From Bifidobacterium polysaccharolyticum (GTDB taxonomy: Bacteria; Actinomycetota; Actinomycetes; Actinomycetales; Bifidobacteriaceae), in assembly GCF_016101585.1 (NCBI RefSeq), contig NZ_JACFQG010000002.1:372001-436000 (forward strand): a stretch of 64,000 nt of DNA, given 5' to 3'. The position numbers and the translations under genes were made by a program. Positions 29,441 through 38,720 of this stretch are shown here, in pieces; position 1 is the first letter of the stretch; the number at the start of each line of letters is the position of its first letter. The notes beneath the pieces were generated by a model that had not been told where the DNA came from, ran no database searches, and saw only the letters and a program-made list of their open reading frames with translations.

Positions 29441-30115
29441 TCAGTCAGACATTCCGGCCTGAAACCATGTGATGACGATTTGTGTACGGTCTCGCAGGCC
29501 GGTCTTGTCGAGTATGCGACTTACGTAACGCCGGACAGAGGTAATTTCGAGAGTGAGGCGCTGGGCTATTTCCTGATTGGATAGCCCTTGAGCGATGAGC
29601 CCGGCTATCTCGTACTCCCTGGGGGTCAACTTATCCAGCTGCTGCCTGGCCTGCGGATCACTGACCTTATGCCGGGCATAGGCTCTGTCGCGGTTGATGA
29701 GCTCCGCTGTAATGCGGGGGGTGAGCACTGCGTCCCCATCGGCCACTGCGTGAATGGCTCGGTGCAGGTCTCTGGTGGATACGTCCTTGAGCAGAAAGCC
29801 GTAGGCGCCTGCGTGCAGACCGGTGAAGGCGTAATCGTCTTCGTCATAGGTGGTCAGGATCAGCGTGCGAATGTCGGGGAACTCCTTGGCAATGACCGCA
29901 GTGGCGCTGATGCCGTCCATCACCGGCATGCGAACGTCCATCAGGATCACCCGAGGCAACGGCTGGGCGGCTGCTTTCATCTCTCGAAGCATGGTCACTG
30001 CCTCCTGACCGTTGGAGGCTTGTCTGACGACCTGTAAATCGTGGTCGGCCTCAATCATGCGTACCAACCCCTTGCGGAGGAGCGCAAGGTCATCGACCAG
30101 CATCAGGTCAATCAT
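29441..30115 (-). CDS. LuxR/NarL-family response regulator
   Basis: 224 residues. The receiver domain has acidic residues in MLVDDLALLRKG, the phospho-acceptor Asp-60 in PRVILMDVRMPVMDG, Thr in ILTTYDEDDYAF and Lys in AYGFLLKDVSTRD. The LuxR helix-turn-helix is near residues 155-215 (LTPREYEIAGLIAQGLSNQE). Its start overlaps the sensor kinase stop by 8 bases. It very likely controls the ABC transporter genes upstream in the same unit in response to a cell-envelope signal or antimicrobial. Confidence 0.95.
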   Translation of the reverse strand: MIDLMLVDDLALLRKGLVRMIEADHDLQVVRQASNGQEAVTMLREMKAAAQPLPRVILMDVRMPVMDGISATAVIAKEFPDIRTLILTTYDEDDYAFTGLHAGAYGFLLKDVSTRDLHRAIHAVADGDAVLTPRITAELINRDRAYARHKVSDPQARQQLDKLTPREYEIAGLIAQGLSNQEIAQRLTLEITSVRRYVSRILDKTGLRDRTQIVITWFQAGMSD

Positions 30116-31373
30116 GGGCGTTGCACCCTTTCTCGCTGGTGCCAGGCAGGACGGCTTCTACCGTCCATCCCCCGTTCTCGCTCGGTCCGCAACTCAGACT
30201 CCCTCCCATCAGTCGGCATTGCTCGCTGATTTGTTTGAGGCCCACTCCTTGATGATCATGAATGGCCGGTTTCCAATCGCCCGAGGCTTGTCCATGCTCA
30301 TTCCCGTGCCCATAATCGTGAATGCTGATGCGGAGGGTACCGTCCTGCTCATAGTCGCGGGAGATGACGATGGTGCTCGGGTCTGAGGCATGTCGGAGCG
30401 TGTTGGTAATTGCCTCCCTGCTGATGATGAAGCAGAGGTTGTCCTGTCTGGGATCGTGCCGCTGATGCCCTGTTTCGGTAGACACGACAGCCAGACCAGC
30501 CGCGCGGGCATGGGCGATTACGGGGTCGAGTTCGTCGAGCGTGTGCAGCCTGGAGCCATAGCTGCGCCCATCATCATCGGACTCTTCAGGTAGCGCCTCA
30601 TGCTCTTGAACAAGGGTACGGACGGCTTGTCGGGTGTCGGCCAACCCATCCCTTGCCACCTGATTGATGTCTTTGAGCACCTCTTGCAGCTCCTCGGTCT
30701 CAACCGAGTCAGCGAATCCCTGGGTCAGGGCAATGATTGTGGTAAGGTCATGGCCCACGCTATCGTGCAGCTCCCCTGCCACCTGGGCACGTGATATGGC
30801 CTGATCCCTTTGCCTGGCAAGCATCTCAGAGCGGATGCGCTCCTGCTCCTCACGCTGCTGCGTCTCGCGTCGAATCCGGTAGGACCTGACAGCTATGGCA
30901 GCGGCCGCGACCGCCATGATGACAGCCATTCTGGCCGACCATTCCAGAAAGAGCATGTGCCCGGCATGCATGCTGGCGGTGACCAGACTGACGGCCGCGA
31001 CTGCCTCACTCATGCCTGCCGCAATCTTGGGTACCGGTGATAAACAGACGCAGAAATAGAGAGCGCCCACCAGGGGTATCAGGAAGCTATCGTCCGAAGT
31101 GGCAAATGACAGACCGATGTATATCAGGGTCTCCATGATCGTGATGAGCAGGGGAAGCTGCCTGCTCCAATACAGCAGGCAGGAGCACAGGAATCCGATC
31201 AGGCCGATGACCGTCTTCCAAACGGGCAAAGGAATGTTCTCGGCCCAGACTGGAGGAAACATGGGGGCGCTGACATAGAGAAGCGTATACACCAGGCTCA
31301 GCACAGGCATGACAAATCTGGTCAAGCGTTGATTGCTCAACAGCTCGAAGAGGTTGGTTGCTATGCCCTTCAT
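30108..31373 (-). CDS. Sensor histidine kinase (HisKA_3 / NarL-type)
   Basis: 421 residues. Five or six membrane segments fill residues 15-165 with no large external domain, a pattern of intramembrane-type sensors. A coiled linker follows (RREEQERIRSEMLARQ-like), then the HisKA_3 dimerisation motif AGELHDSVGHDLTTIIAL with phospho-His at about 203, and a GHKL ATPase domain with REAITNTLRHA and GVGLKQISEQCRLMGG. It phosphorylates the regulator encoded downstream. The gene follows the FtsX permease by 37 bases, so sensor and transporter form one module. Confidence 0.94.
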   Translation of the reverse strand: MKGIATNLFELLSNQRLTRFVMPVLSLVYTLLYVSAPMFPPVWAENIPLPVWKTVIGLIGFLCSCLLYWSRQLPLLITIMETLIYIGLSFATSDDSFLIPLVGALYFCVCLSPVPKIAAGMSEAVAAVSLVTASMHAGHMLFLEWSARMAVIMAVAAAAIAVRSYRIRRETQQREEQERIRSEMLARQRDQAISRAQVAGELHDSVGHDLTTIIALTQGFADSVETEELQEVLKDINQVARDGLADTRQAVRTLVQEHEALPEESDDDGRSYGSRLHTLDELDPVIAHARAAGLAVVSTETGHQRHDPRQDNLCFIISREAITNTLRHASDPSTIVISRDYEQDGTLRISIHDYGHGNEHGQASGDWKPAIHDHQGVGLKQISEQCRLMGGSLSCGPSENGGWTVEAVLPGTSEKGCNAHD

Positions 31374-31410
31374 CGTGCCCCCTCACGCCGCATGCCGAGG
31401 ATGCCCAGGT

Positions 31411-32832
31411 TCATTCGCCAGTGTACTGTGCTACCACACCGGCAGGGGAACGACCTGCTGATTTGTGCACCGTGGCCCACGAAGCCAGTGATGCCGCCAA
31501 AGTCAGAAGCAGGAAGACCAGCGCCCAGTGGATCCAAGGTATGCCGATGCTGGCAGCCCCGAAGACCTTGCGGAATCCGACAGCGTAGGCCATGACCGGC
31601 AGAAGGCTGGAGGTGAAGGCTATCAGTACGGCGGTGGTTGCCATGATGAACCCTTCAAGAGCGGCCATGATTTCAAGTTGGTTCGGGTCCGCGCCAGCGA
31701 TCGAGATAAGGGACAGATCCAGGCTTCGACCATGGGCTGAGATCAGGTATCCTGCGCATACTCCAGCCAGCGTGACGACCAGTGCGGGGCCCAGAAGGGT
31801 AATGAGCATGGAGAAATCAGAGCTGCTGACATCCAGGTTGGGAGGCAGCAGATGACTGGAATCGGCGCTGGTCTGGTAGAAGGAATCGGTCATCATCAGC
31901 AATGAAACCCCCACGACCAGCGGTATGACCGTGGAGCTGAGACTACGCATGCGGGCACTGGCTTGTCGGCAAGCGATCAGCCACGAAGGCTTGCGGAGAA
32001 CGATGAGCCTGGTCCAACCGCTGGTGACCGTGCCCAGCAGAGAAGGACCAGCCAAGCAGATTGCGGCCAGCATGAGCACGAAGCCGAAAGTGCTGCCCAT
32101 GGCGATGGGCAGGATGGGTGCCGCAGTGTGCAAACGGACCAGTTGCTCATCAGGGATGGTCCGCGCTTGCATAATCGGCATCAGCATGACTGTCGATGCT
32201 GCCAACAAACACAAAATAGCGGCGATACGACGAACCAGACCTGCTGCTTTTGGAGGGCTGATTGCGGCCCGCAGGGATTCCACGGGACTGATCCTACTGA
32301 TGGTTCGGATGGTCAGCAGCGTGCCGATCAAGGCCACCAATACTCCGCATGTGGTTCCTACTGCCCAGGAAGCCAGCTGGTAGCCAGCGATGAAAGGCTG
32401 CCTGCCAATCAGGAACTGCGAAGTCTCCCAGGCATAGAGGGGGCGGACCAGCGGAAAAGCAGCCGCCAGCGAGACCACGCTGGCCGCGAGCGCCAAGATG
32501 AACACGCGCAAACAGGTCAGCGAGGTCAGCTGCCAGGGTGTAGCGCCTTGCAAAGCCAGAAGCGCGAGGTTGCGTCGCCGCTGGTTGATCACCGACGAAA
32601 CGACTTGCAGAACGATCAGCACTGCGGCAATGTGAAGAGCCGCAAAGGGGATCATCAAATTTTGGTATGCGGTGCGGCCTTGCTCAGCCATGCCGGGGAG
32701 GTCGCCCAAGCCCCTAGCCGAAGAGATCATCATGGCAAGCAGGCCGACCATGGTCTGCGTGGCGATCAGCACGAGCATGACGCCAGACCAAGCCAAGGGA
32801 GCATCTTTGAAATCTCGTAGTAGAAGTCGCAT
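31411..32832 (-). CDS. FtsX-like ABC permease of a kinase-linked resistance module
   Basis: 473 residues from the ATG at 32832 (MRLLLRDFKDAP). A first membrane helix (about 15-35), an FtsX core (NQRRRNLALLALQGATPWQL with following helices), a middle membrane region and a C-terminal FtsX-like block (LDLSLISIAGADPNQLEIMA) are seen. It pairs with the MacB-type ATPase encoded 13 bases upstream and is followed by a two-component system, resembling antimicrobial-peptide sensing and resistance modules. The substrate is not known. Confidence 0.88.
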   Translation of the reverse strand: MRLLLRDFKDAPLAWSGVMLVLIATQTMVGLLAMMISSARGLGDLPGMAEQGRTAYQNLMIPFAALHIAAVLIVLQVVSSVINQRRRNLALLALQGATPWQLTSLTCLRVFILALAASVVSLAAAFPLVRPLYAWETSQFLIGRQPFIAGYQLASWAVGTTCGVLVALIGTLLTIRTISRISPVESLRAAISPPKAAGLVRRIAAILCLLAASTVMLMPIMQARTIPDEQLVRLHTAAPILPIAMGSTFGFVLMLAAICLAGPSLLGTVTSGWTRLIVLRKPSWLIACRQASARMRSLSSTVIPLVVGVSLLMMTDSFYQTSADSSHLLPPNLDVSSSDFSMLITLLGPALVVTLAGVCAGYLISAHGRSLDLSLISIAGADPNQLEIMAALEGFIMATTAVLIAFTSSLLPVMAYAVGFRKVFGAASIGIPWIHWALVFLLLTLAASLASWATVHKSAGRSPAGVVAQYTGE

Positions 32833-32845
32833 CAGATGCTCGCTT

Positions 32846-33568
32846 TCAGATGGGAACCTTGTCATCTGTTGATATGCGACCGTCACGGAGATGCACCAGT
32901 GTGTTGCAGCGGGAGGCGACTTCCGGACTGTGGGTGACCATGATTACTGCGTGGCCCGGCCGATTGGCGAAGGCAACGAGCTCATTGACGACCGCATCTC
33001 CGGTCCTCTGGTCAAGGGCGCCCGTAGGCTCATCAGCGAAGATGATTTCGGGATCCGAAATCAGCGCACGGGCCAGGGCCACACGCTGTTGCTCGCCCCC
33101 TGACAGGAGAGTCACGTTGGCTTTGAGCAGCTCCCTGATACCGAGTCTGTCTAGCAGCTTGAGCGCCTGGTCCTCCGGCCAGCGGGTCTTACGCAGGATG
33201 AAGGGCAGTTTGAGGTTGTCCTCCACACTCATCGAAGGCACCAAATTATAAGACTGGAAAACAAAGCCCAGGTGCGCACGGCGGAACCGTGCCGACGCTG
33301 CAGCCCCCATGGCAGAGATGCGCCGACCCAGGACTTCCACCTGGCCCGAGCTGACTGGTTCGAGACCTGCCAGGCAGTAGAGCAAGGTTGATTTGCCGCT
33401 GCCCGATGGCCCTACGATTCCGGTCATGACTCTCCAAGAGGCGGTGAACTCCACATTATCCAGGAGAGTGATGATCTCCCCTTTCCTGGGCGAAACCTGC
33501 CTGCACAGACCGGATGCATGGATGGGGAAGTGCTCGCCCTGGCCGGAAGGATCGACAGTATGTTTCAT
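32846..33568 (-). CDS. MacB/LolD-type ABC transporter ATPase
   Basis: 240 residues from the ATG at 33568; the frame is open further upstream, but that part is poor in codon pattern. Walker A is GIVGPSGSGKSTLLYCLAG, the signature is VTLLSGGEQQRVALARAL, Walker B is PEIIFADEPTGALDQRTG and the H-loop region is HAVIMVTHSPEVASRC. It belongs to the ATPases that pair with FtsX-like permeases, here the next gene. First gene of a four-gene unit with permease, kinase and regulator. Confidence 0.93.
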   Translation of the reverse strand: MKHTVDPSGQGEHFPIHASGLCRQVSPRKGEIITLLDNVEFTASWRVMTGIVGPSGSGKSTLLYCLAGLEPVSSGQVEVLGRRISAMGAAASARFRRAHLGFVFQSYNLVPSMSVEDNLKLPFILRKTRWPEDQALKLLDRLGIRELLKANVTLLSGGEQQRVALARALISDPEIIFADEPTGALDQRTGDAVVNELVAFANRPGHAVIMVTHSPEVASRCNTLVHLRDGRISTDDKVPI

Positions 33569-34024
33569 GGCAGCATCCAATGCTTGCGAACGGATGAATG
33601 CCAACGTGGGCCTGTGACGCTCTGTACATCCTGTGGTGCGTATTGAGCCGGTTGTTTCATCGGAGCTCCCTCCCTCAGCACACTTGCGAGGGCAATCGGA
33701 CCGCCCCGCAGTGATGATTCTTCCAAGCCGCGTAGGGGGAATCAACGTCGGCCGCCACTTCGCCATCTACAGACGACAAGACAGAGACCGGCCACTGCGT
33801 AAAACGGGGAGGACTTCATCAGTCGAATCAGCCGGGCCGGGGCCATCAGCCCCTACCCTCCCAACACGGTCCTGGCCCGGTACGCCCGCCCTGCTTACCC
33901 ATCCACGTCGCTTCATGCCAATAAAATCAATGACATACAAGAAACCCTCCCCGATGCCGAAAGGGCCATCCATCCGCACTTGCTCGGACCAGGGATGCGG
34001 AAACCATCGATCAATGAGGCAAGA
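33569..34024. other. Divergent intergenic region between the ABC module and the ROK regulator
   Basis: 456 bases with no supported gene. Open frames here (for example 33633-34163 plus) show no family pattern. The region must carry the promoters of both divergent units. The GAGGCAAGA ribosome site of the ROK gene is at about 34016-34024. I could not assign promoter hexamers with confidence. Confidence 0.5.
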
Positions 34025-35320
34025 ATGTCCCTTTCCAAACAGTCAGAATCCCCCTTCCTGCAAGGGACCAACCTTACCGCCGTCGGCGATTACAACCGCA
34101 GTGTGGTTCTCGATACCATCCGAAAAGCCGGACAGATCAGTCGGGTGGAGGTGTCCCACCTGACCGGCCTGACCAGCCAGACGGTGACCAACATGGTCCG
34201 CAAGTTGATTGACAGTGGACTGGTCCAAGAGGAGGGAACGGTGACGGTGGGCAGGGGGAAGCCCCGCACGGCAATCAGATTGAATCCCGATGGCCGCTAT
34301 GCCGTGGGAATCCATCTGGAACCGGCCAAGACCACCGTCATTCTGATCAATCTGGCCGGCCATATCATCGACAGAGACCTGCCCAACCTGCCTGACGACT
34401 CTGCACAGGCCATAGCAGCACTGGCCTCGACGGTCTCTCTTCTGCTTGGACGCAACGGAATCCCCGGAAAGAGGATGGGAGGAATCGGCATAGCCATCCC
34501 CGGCCCAGTCGATGCAAGGCGGGGGACCGTGCTCGACCCACCCAACCTCTCCGGCTGGCGCAACGTCCGACTGGCCCACGACCTGGAATTAAGCACGGGT
34601 CTACCCGTCTTCATGGAGAAAGACGTGACCGCTGCCTGCCATGGCCAGACCTGGGCGGGCAGGGGAGAGGAAACCGGCCAGGACTTCCTATTCATGTACA
34701 TGGGTCTGGGCATCGCTTTCGGGACGGTCAGGCATGGCCATGTCTACCAAGGTAGGACAGGCAACGTGGGAGAGATGGGACACATCGTCGTCGACACCTC
34801 GGGCCCTGCCTGCTGGTGTGGGCAAAGGGGGTGCGTAGCCGTCACCTGCGATCCACGCTCCCTGGTCAAACAGGCTGAGAAGGAGGGCCTCTTCCCCGCT
34901 CCTACCCACGTGCAGGACCCGCGGGCCTTCAACGATTCCGCTGACCTCCCCTTCTTGGATGAGGCCTTCAAGTCGCTCTGCCAACGGGCCCACGGAGGCG
35001 ATGAGGTCTGCCGAGACCTCCTCCTGGAATCGGCAGGGCGAATCGGCAGGGCTGTGACAATCCTGACCGACCTGTGGGATATGGACACAGTGGTCTTCGG
35101 GGGTCCCTACTGGCACCTCCTGAAAGACATCTACCTGAACAGAGTGGCCCAGGTACTCAGGCGGCGGTCCGTCCTCAGGCAGGTCCATAACTTCAAGGTC
35201 CTGTCGACCACCTTGGGGGGCGACATCGCCGCCATTGGAGCTGCCAGCGCCATATTGGACCACGATCTAACACCCGGCCCGGCCCCGGGGATGTCCGGGA
35301 GGGACCGTTCGGCGATTTGA
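34025..35320 (+). CDS. ROK-family transcriptional regulator of the glycan cluster
   Basis: 431 residues from the ATG at 34025, with GAGG 6 bases upstream. Residues about 15-75 form a winged helix-turn-helix (NRSVVLDTIRKAGQISRVEV, then SHLTGLTSQTVTNMVRKL). The ROK sugar-binding part follows, with GIGIAIPGPVD, MEKDVTAACHGQ and the zinc site CWCGQRGC near GEMGHIVVDTSGPA. It probably binds DNA and releases it when a sugar or sugar phosphate is bound. It faces the GH38 gene and is the natural candidate regulator of 35-47 kb. Confidence 0.93.
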   Translation: MSLSKQSESPFLQGTNLTAVGDYNRSVVLDTIRKAGQISRVEVSHLTGLTSQTVTNMVRKLIDSGLVQEEGTVTVGRGKPRTAIRLNPDGRYAVGIHLEPAKTTVILINLAGHIIDRDLPNLPDDSAQAIAALASTVSLLLGRNGIPGKRMGGIGIAIPGPVDARRGTVLDPPNLSGWRNVRLAHDLELSTGLPVFMEKDVTAACHGQTWAGRGEETGQDFLFMYMGLGIAFGTVRHGHVYQGRTGNVGEMGHIVVDTSGPACWCGQRGCVAVTCDPRSLVKQAEKEGLFPAPTHVQDPRAFNDSADLPFLDEAFKSLCQRAHGGDEVCRDLLLESAGRIGRAVTILTDLWDMDTVVFGGPYWHLLKDIYLNRVAQVLRRRSVLRQVHNFKVLSTTLGGDIAAIGAASAILDHDLTPGPAPGMSGRDRSAI

Positions 35321-35333
35321 CAGGCGGATTGCG

Positions 35334-35370
35334 AAAGGTGCCGTCCGGCAGGTTGCTGGACGGCACCTTT
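35334..35370. terminator. Bidirectional terminator between the ROK and GH38 genes
   Basis: A perfect 13-base inverted repeat, AAAGGTGCCGTCC / GGACGGCACCTTT, with an 11-base loop lies between the convergent stops (35320 and 35379). A and T ends give a short U tract in either direction, so it can serve both genes. Confidence 0.88.
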
Positions 35371-35378
35371 CACTCGAT

Positions 35379-38300
35379 TCAGGACCTGTGGAACCGCAGG
35401 GTCACAATCTGGAAGGGATGGAGCTCAAGGTCGATCCCGTCCTCACCCTTGGACCGTATGGCCGGCTGGACAGCATCGCAGGGAACCTCCATGAGGCCCA
35501 CTTCGTCGACGCTGGACCAATCAAAGCCAGCGGTCAGCCGAGCACGGGAACGTGCACCGGCGGATTCATAAAGACGGACGACCAAATCGCCCGACCTGTC
35601 CTCGGCCAGCTTGACGCTCTCGATCAGCACATCCTGCCCGTCCACTTCGACCAGGGGGTCTACCGGGTGGGCACCTGTCAACCGCCGGACCGGGACGTTG
35701 AGCCTGTAGCCCATCCGGATGGCCCGCCTGATGTCGGTACCCACACCCAGGGCCACTGTGAAGTCGTGCTCTCCAAGGTCGGCACGGGGGTCCGGGAAGT
35801 GGGGGGCGCGCAGGAGGGAGATCTGGATGCGTGTGCCCGGCCTGCCATCCGGCAGGACAAACTGGTGGATGTCATGGCCATAGTTGGTGCAGTTGGCCAG
35901 GCTGACGCCGAAATCGCCCTCCTGAATGTGAACCCACCGCTGGGCCGCGGCTTCGAACCTGGCCTGCTCCCAGGAGGTGTTCTCGGTGACCGGCCTGGTC
36001 AGATGACCGAACTGGATCTCGTTGACAGACTCCTTGGTGTAGAGGTTGGTCGGGAAGGAGAGCTTGAGCAACCTATCGCTTTCCTTCCAATCCACATGTG
36101 TGCGGATCACCAGAGCATCGGTGTCATCATCCAAGCTGAGCTCCTGGCTGAAGGTTGACTGGCCGATGGTCCCAGAGACGGTCACGGTCCCCTGGTCGGT
36201 CAGAGCAGTCCCCTCGACCTGGGCACCAGGCAGTTCCATGTCCTGGTAGGTCTTGTCGATATCCCAGGCATCCCAGTGGGCGGGAGCGTCGACGAAGAGG
36301 CGGAGGACGTTGGCCGGGGCAGCAGGGTCGATTACCTCACGGCCGGAGGCCCTGTCGACGGCCGAGACCACATGACCGCTGGCATCGATACGGAAGGAGA
36401 CACGGTCGTTTTCGAGAACCGTATCGTCGCCCTCCCTGCGTGCCTGACCACTGGCGGTACTGTCGGGTGCGGCCACGGCACCGGCGCGGACACCCTCCTG
36501 GCTCAGGGGCCCTGCGTTGGCCTCCAGCTGGACCGGGCCGCTGCCGGCAAGCGCCTTGAGGGACCTGTCGATGATCTCCTCCAGCTGGGCCCAAATCTTC
36601 CTGTCGGAGCGCTGCACCTCGGCATAAACCCAGGCGATGGCCGATCCGGGAAGGATGTCGTGGAACTGGTAGAGGAGGACCTTACGCCAGATCTCCTGCA
36701 GCTCCTCGTAGGGGTAAGGGGTCCCGCAGAGGATGGCGGCCTGGCTGGCCCACCATTCGGCCTGCCGCAGAAGGGACTCGCTACGCTTGTTCCCGCTCTT
36801 GGTCGCCGCCTGTGAGGTGGCCGTACCACGGTGGAGCTCCAGGTAGAGTTCACCCACCCAACGAGGCGGGTCTTTCATCTCTTCCTTGGCCTGGCGGAAG
36901 AAGGTCTCCGGTGAGGTCATCAGAACGCGGGGGCCACCCTCCAGATTCTCCTGGAGCTCGGTCGCCGCCACCATCTCACGGGTGGGCCCGCCACCGCCGT
37001 CACCCCAGCCGTAGAGGAGCAGGCTGGAAGCCCCCTTCCCCTTCTCGGTGAAGTTCTTCTCGGAGCGAGCTACATCGGCTGGGGAGGCATCGGAGTTGTA
37101 CTTGTCTGCCGGCGGGAAATGGGTGAATATCTCCGTCCCGTCGATCCCCTGCCACATGAAGGAGTGGAAGGGGAAAGTGTCTGTGTCGTTCCAGGAAATC
37201 TTCTGGGTCAGGAAGTAGTCCATGCCAGCCAGGCGGGCAATCTGCGGGAATGCACCCGAATAGCCGAAACTGTCCGGCAGCCATGCGACGTGCGAGGTGA
37301 CGCCGAACTCCTCCTGGAAGAAGCGGCCGCCCTGGAGGAATTGGCGAACCAGTGACTCGCCACCTGGCAGGTTGGCATCGCTCTCAACCCACATCCCCCC
37401 GACGGGGACGAACTGGCCGGAGCGAATCTTGCGCCTGACACCCTCGTAGACATCGGGCTCGCTGTCCTTGAGCCACTGGTACTGCTGGGCCGAGGAGGCA
37501 GCAAAGATGAAGTCTGGGTACTCATCGGCCAGCTCGACCGCATTGCTGAAGGTCCTGGCCACCTTGCGCGGGGTCTCTCTGAGGGGCCAGAGCCAGGCGG
37601 AGTCGATATGCGCGTGGCCTACGGCATAGACGGTGTGACCCTTGGTGGCGGGTGCGCTGAGCACATCCACCAGGCACTGGCGGGCACGGCGCGCGGTGCC
37701 TGCCACATCATTGGGATCGATGCTGTTGAGTGCGGCCTCGATGGCATCCAGGATGTTGGCATAGCGGGTACGCGTGGGGTCAACCTCGTGCAGGAGACCC
37801 TCGAGGACCTTGAGTTCTTGGATCAGGTTCCAGACCTGGAGGTCAAGCAGGCCCAGCTCCAGCCGCTGCAGACGGTAGATGCCCTGCTCCTTGCCCACCC
37901 CCTCGTTGCCCAGCTCGGTCGGGTGGAAGGACCCACCGTTGGAGATCTGGGGGTTAGATGCAGCCTCAATGTAGAACTCGCAGGGCTGGCCTGGTTCGGG
38001 CACCGGCACCCACCCGTTGAAGGGCTCCACGGCCTTGATCACGGTCCCGTCCGGGCGACGGACCAGGCCTTCGGCCTGGAAGCCGGGACCTAGTCCGACC
38101 CTGCCCAGATCGACGACCAGCTCGGGGCGGGTATCCGCCTCGTTGGCCCACTCAGCCGGCACCTGGCCGGTCACGTGAAGCCACCAGGTGTCCCAGGCCG
38201 TTCCCCACGGGTCCCCGACCGACATAGGCCGGTATTCGGCCTGCTTGGCCGTCTGGAAGTCGACGGGTTCGCCGGCGACGTCCCAGGACTCGATTGAAAC

Positions 38301-38393
38301 AGGACAGGTGTGACGGTACAGGGCGTTCTGCAGGTGCTGGCCCAGAAGCCTGTCCAGCCTCCACAAGACCTTTTCCTCACGCGTGAATCCCAA
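35379..38393 (-). CDS. GH38 alpha-mannosidase
   Basis: 1004 residues, starting at a TTG (38393) with GAGGAGG at ideal distance; no better ATG is available. The GH38 catalytic domain has VGHAHIDSAWLWPLRET (zinc ligands His and Asp), GGMWVESDANLPGGESLVRQ, and the nucleophile Asp in HVAWLPDSFGYSGAFPQI. The N-terminal domain (1-200) and the C-terminal beta-rich domain match the long bacterial and fungal class II enzymes. No signal peptide, so it acts inside the cell on imported manno-oligosaccharides or N-glycan pieces. Two dyads before its start suggest repressor control. Confidence 0.95.
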   Translation of the reverse strand: MGFTREEKVLWRLDRLLGQHLQNALYRHTCPVSIESWDVAGEPVDFQTAKQAEYRPMSVGDPWGTAWDTWWLHVTGQVPAEWANEADTRPELVVDLGRVGLGPGFQAEGLVRRPDGTVIKAVEPFNGWVPVPEPGQPCEFYIEAASNPQISNGGSFHPTELGNEGVGKEQGIYRLQRLELGLLDLQVWNLIQELKVLEGLLHEVDPTRTRYANILDAIEAALNSIDPNDVAGTARRARQCLVDVLSAPATKGHTVYAVGHAHIDSAWLWPLRETPRKVARTFSNAVELADEYPDFIFAASSAQQYQWLKDSEPDVYEGVRRKIRSGQFVPVGGMWVESDANLPGGESLVRQFLQGGRFFQEEFGVTSHVAWLPDSFGYSGAFPQIARLAGMDYFLTQKISWNDTDTFPFHSFMWQGIDGTEIFTHFPPADKYNSDASPADVARSEKNFTEKGKGASSLLLYGWGDGGGGPTREMVAATELQENLEGGPRVLMTSPETFFRQAKEEMKDPPRWVGELYLELHRGTATSQAATKSGNKRSESLLRQAEWWASQAAILCGTPYPYEELQEIWRKVLLYQFHDILPGSAIAWVYAEVQRSDRKIWAQLEEIIDRSLKALAGSGPVQLEANAGPLSQEGVRAGAVAAPDSTASGQARREGDDTVLENDRVSFRIDASGHVVSAVDRASGREVIDPAAPANVLRLFVDAPAHWDAWDIDKTYQDMELPGAQVEGTALTDQGTVTVSGTIGQSTFSQELSLDDDTDALVIRTHVDWKESDRLLKLSFPTNLYTKESVNEIQFGHLTRPVTENTSWEQARFEAAAQRWVHIQEGDFGVSLANCTNYGHDIHQFVLPDGRPGTRIQISLLRAPHFPDPRADLGEHDFTVALGVGTDIRRAIRMGYRLNVPVRRLTGAHPVDPLVEVDGQDVLIESVKLAEDRSGDLVVRLYESAGARSRARLTAGFDWSSVDEVGLMEVPCDAVQPAIRSKGEDGIDLELHPFQIVTLRFHRS

Positions 38394-38443
38394 TGTTCAA
38401 CCTCCTCGTTGGCGGGTCCCAGAAGACCCCGCACGTACATTGT

Positions 38444-38480
38444 CTTTTGCAACCTGTGCAAAAGTTAGTTTAGTTTACTT
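38444..38480 (-). promoter_or_regulatory. Operator-like dyads upstream of the GH38 gene
   Basis: CTTTTGC and GCAAAAG (38444-38450, 38458-38464) form a perfect 7-base dyad with a 7-base spacer. Directly beside it, 38462-38480 reads AAGTTAGTTTAGTTTACTT, which has AAGT...ACTT ends and an internal GTTTA repeat. They lie 51-87 bases before the TTG start. These look like LacI- or ROK-type repressor sites, but the binding protein is not identified. From 38481 to 38720 I see only a weak hairpin (about 38660-38686). Confidence 0.5.
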
Positions 38481-38720
38481 CTTTGTCGGTTGCCACCGCC
38501 TGCACCGCATTCCGCACACCTTTTTCTGCCATCATCACAAATCTTTCCCTGGTGGTTGTGAATTTGTCTACTTCCTTGCGGTTAGACGGCTGGGAGGATG
38601 ACTTCCCATCATGCCCCCCCTACGAGGTTACCCGGCCGACCGATGACGACACCCTGCCCTCACGGATTCCGCCGTGAAGGGCACGCTCCCGGCGCCGGTC
38701 CTCGCCGCGCAACCGTCTTT

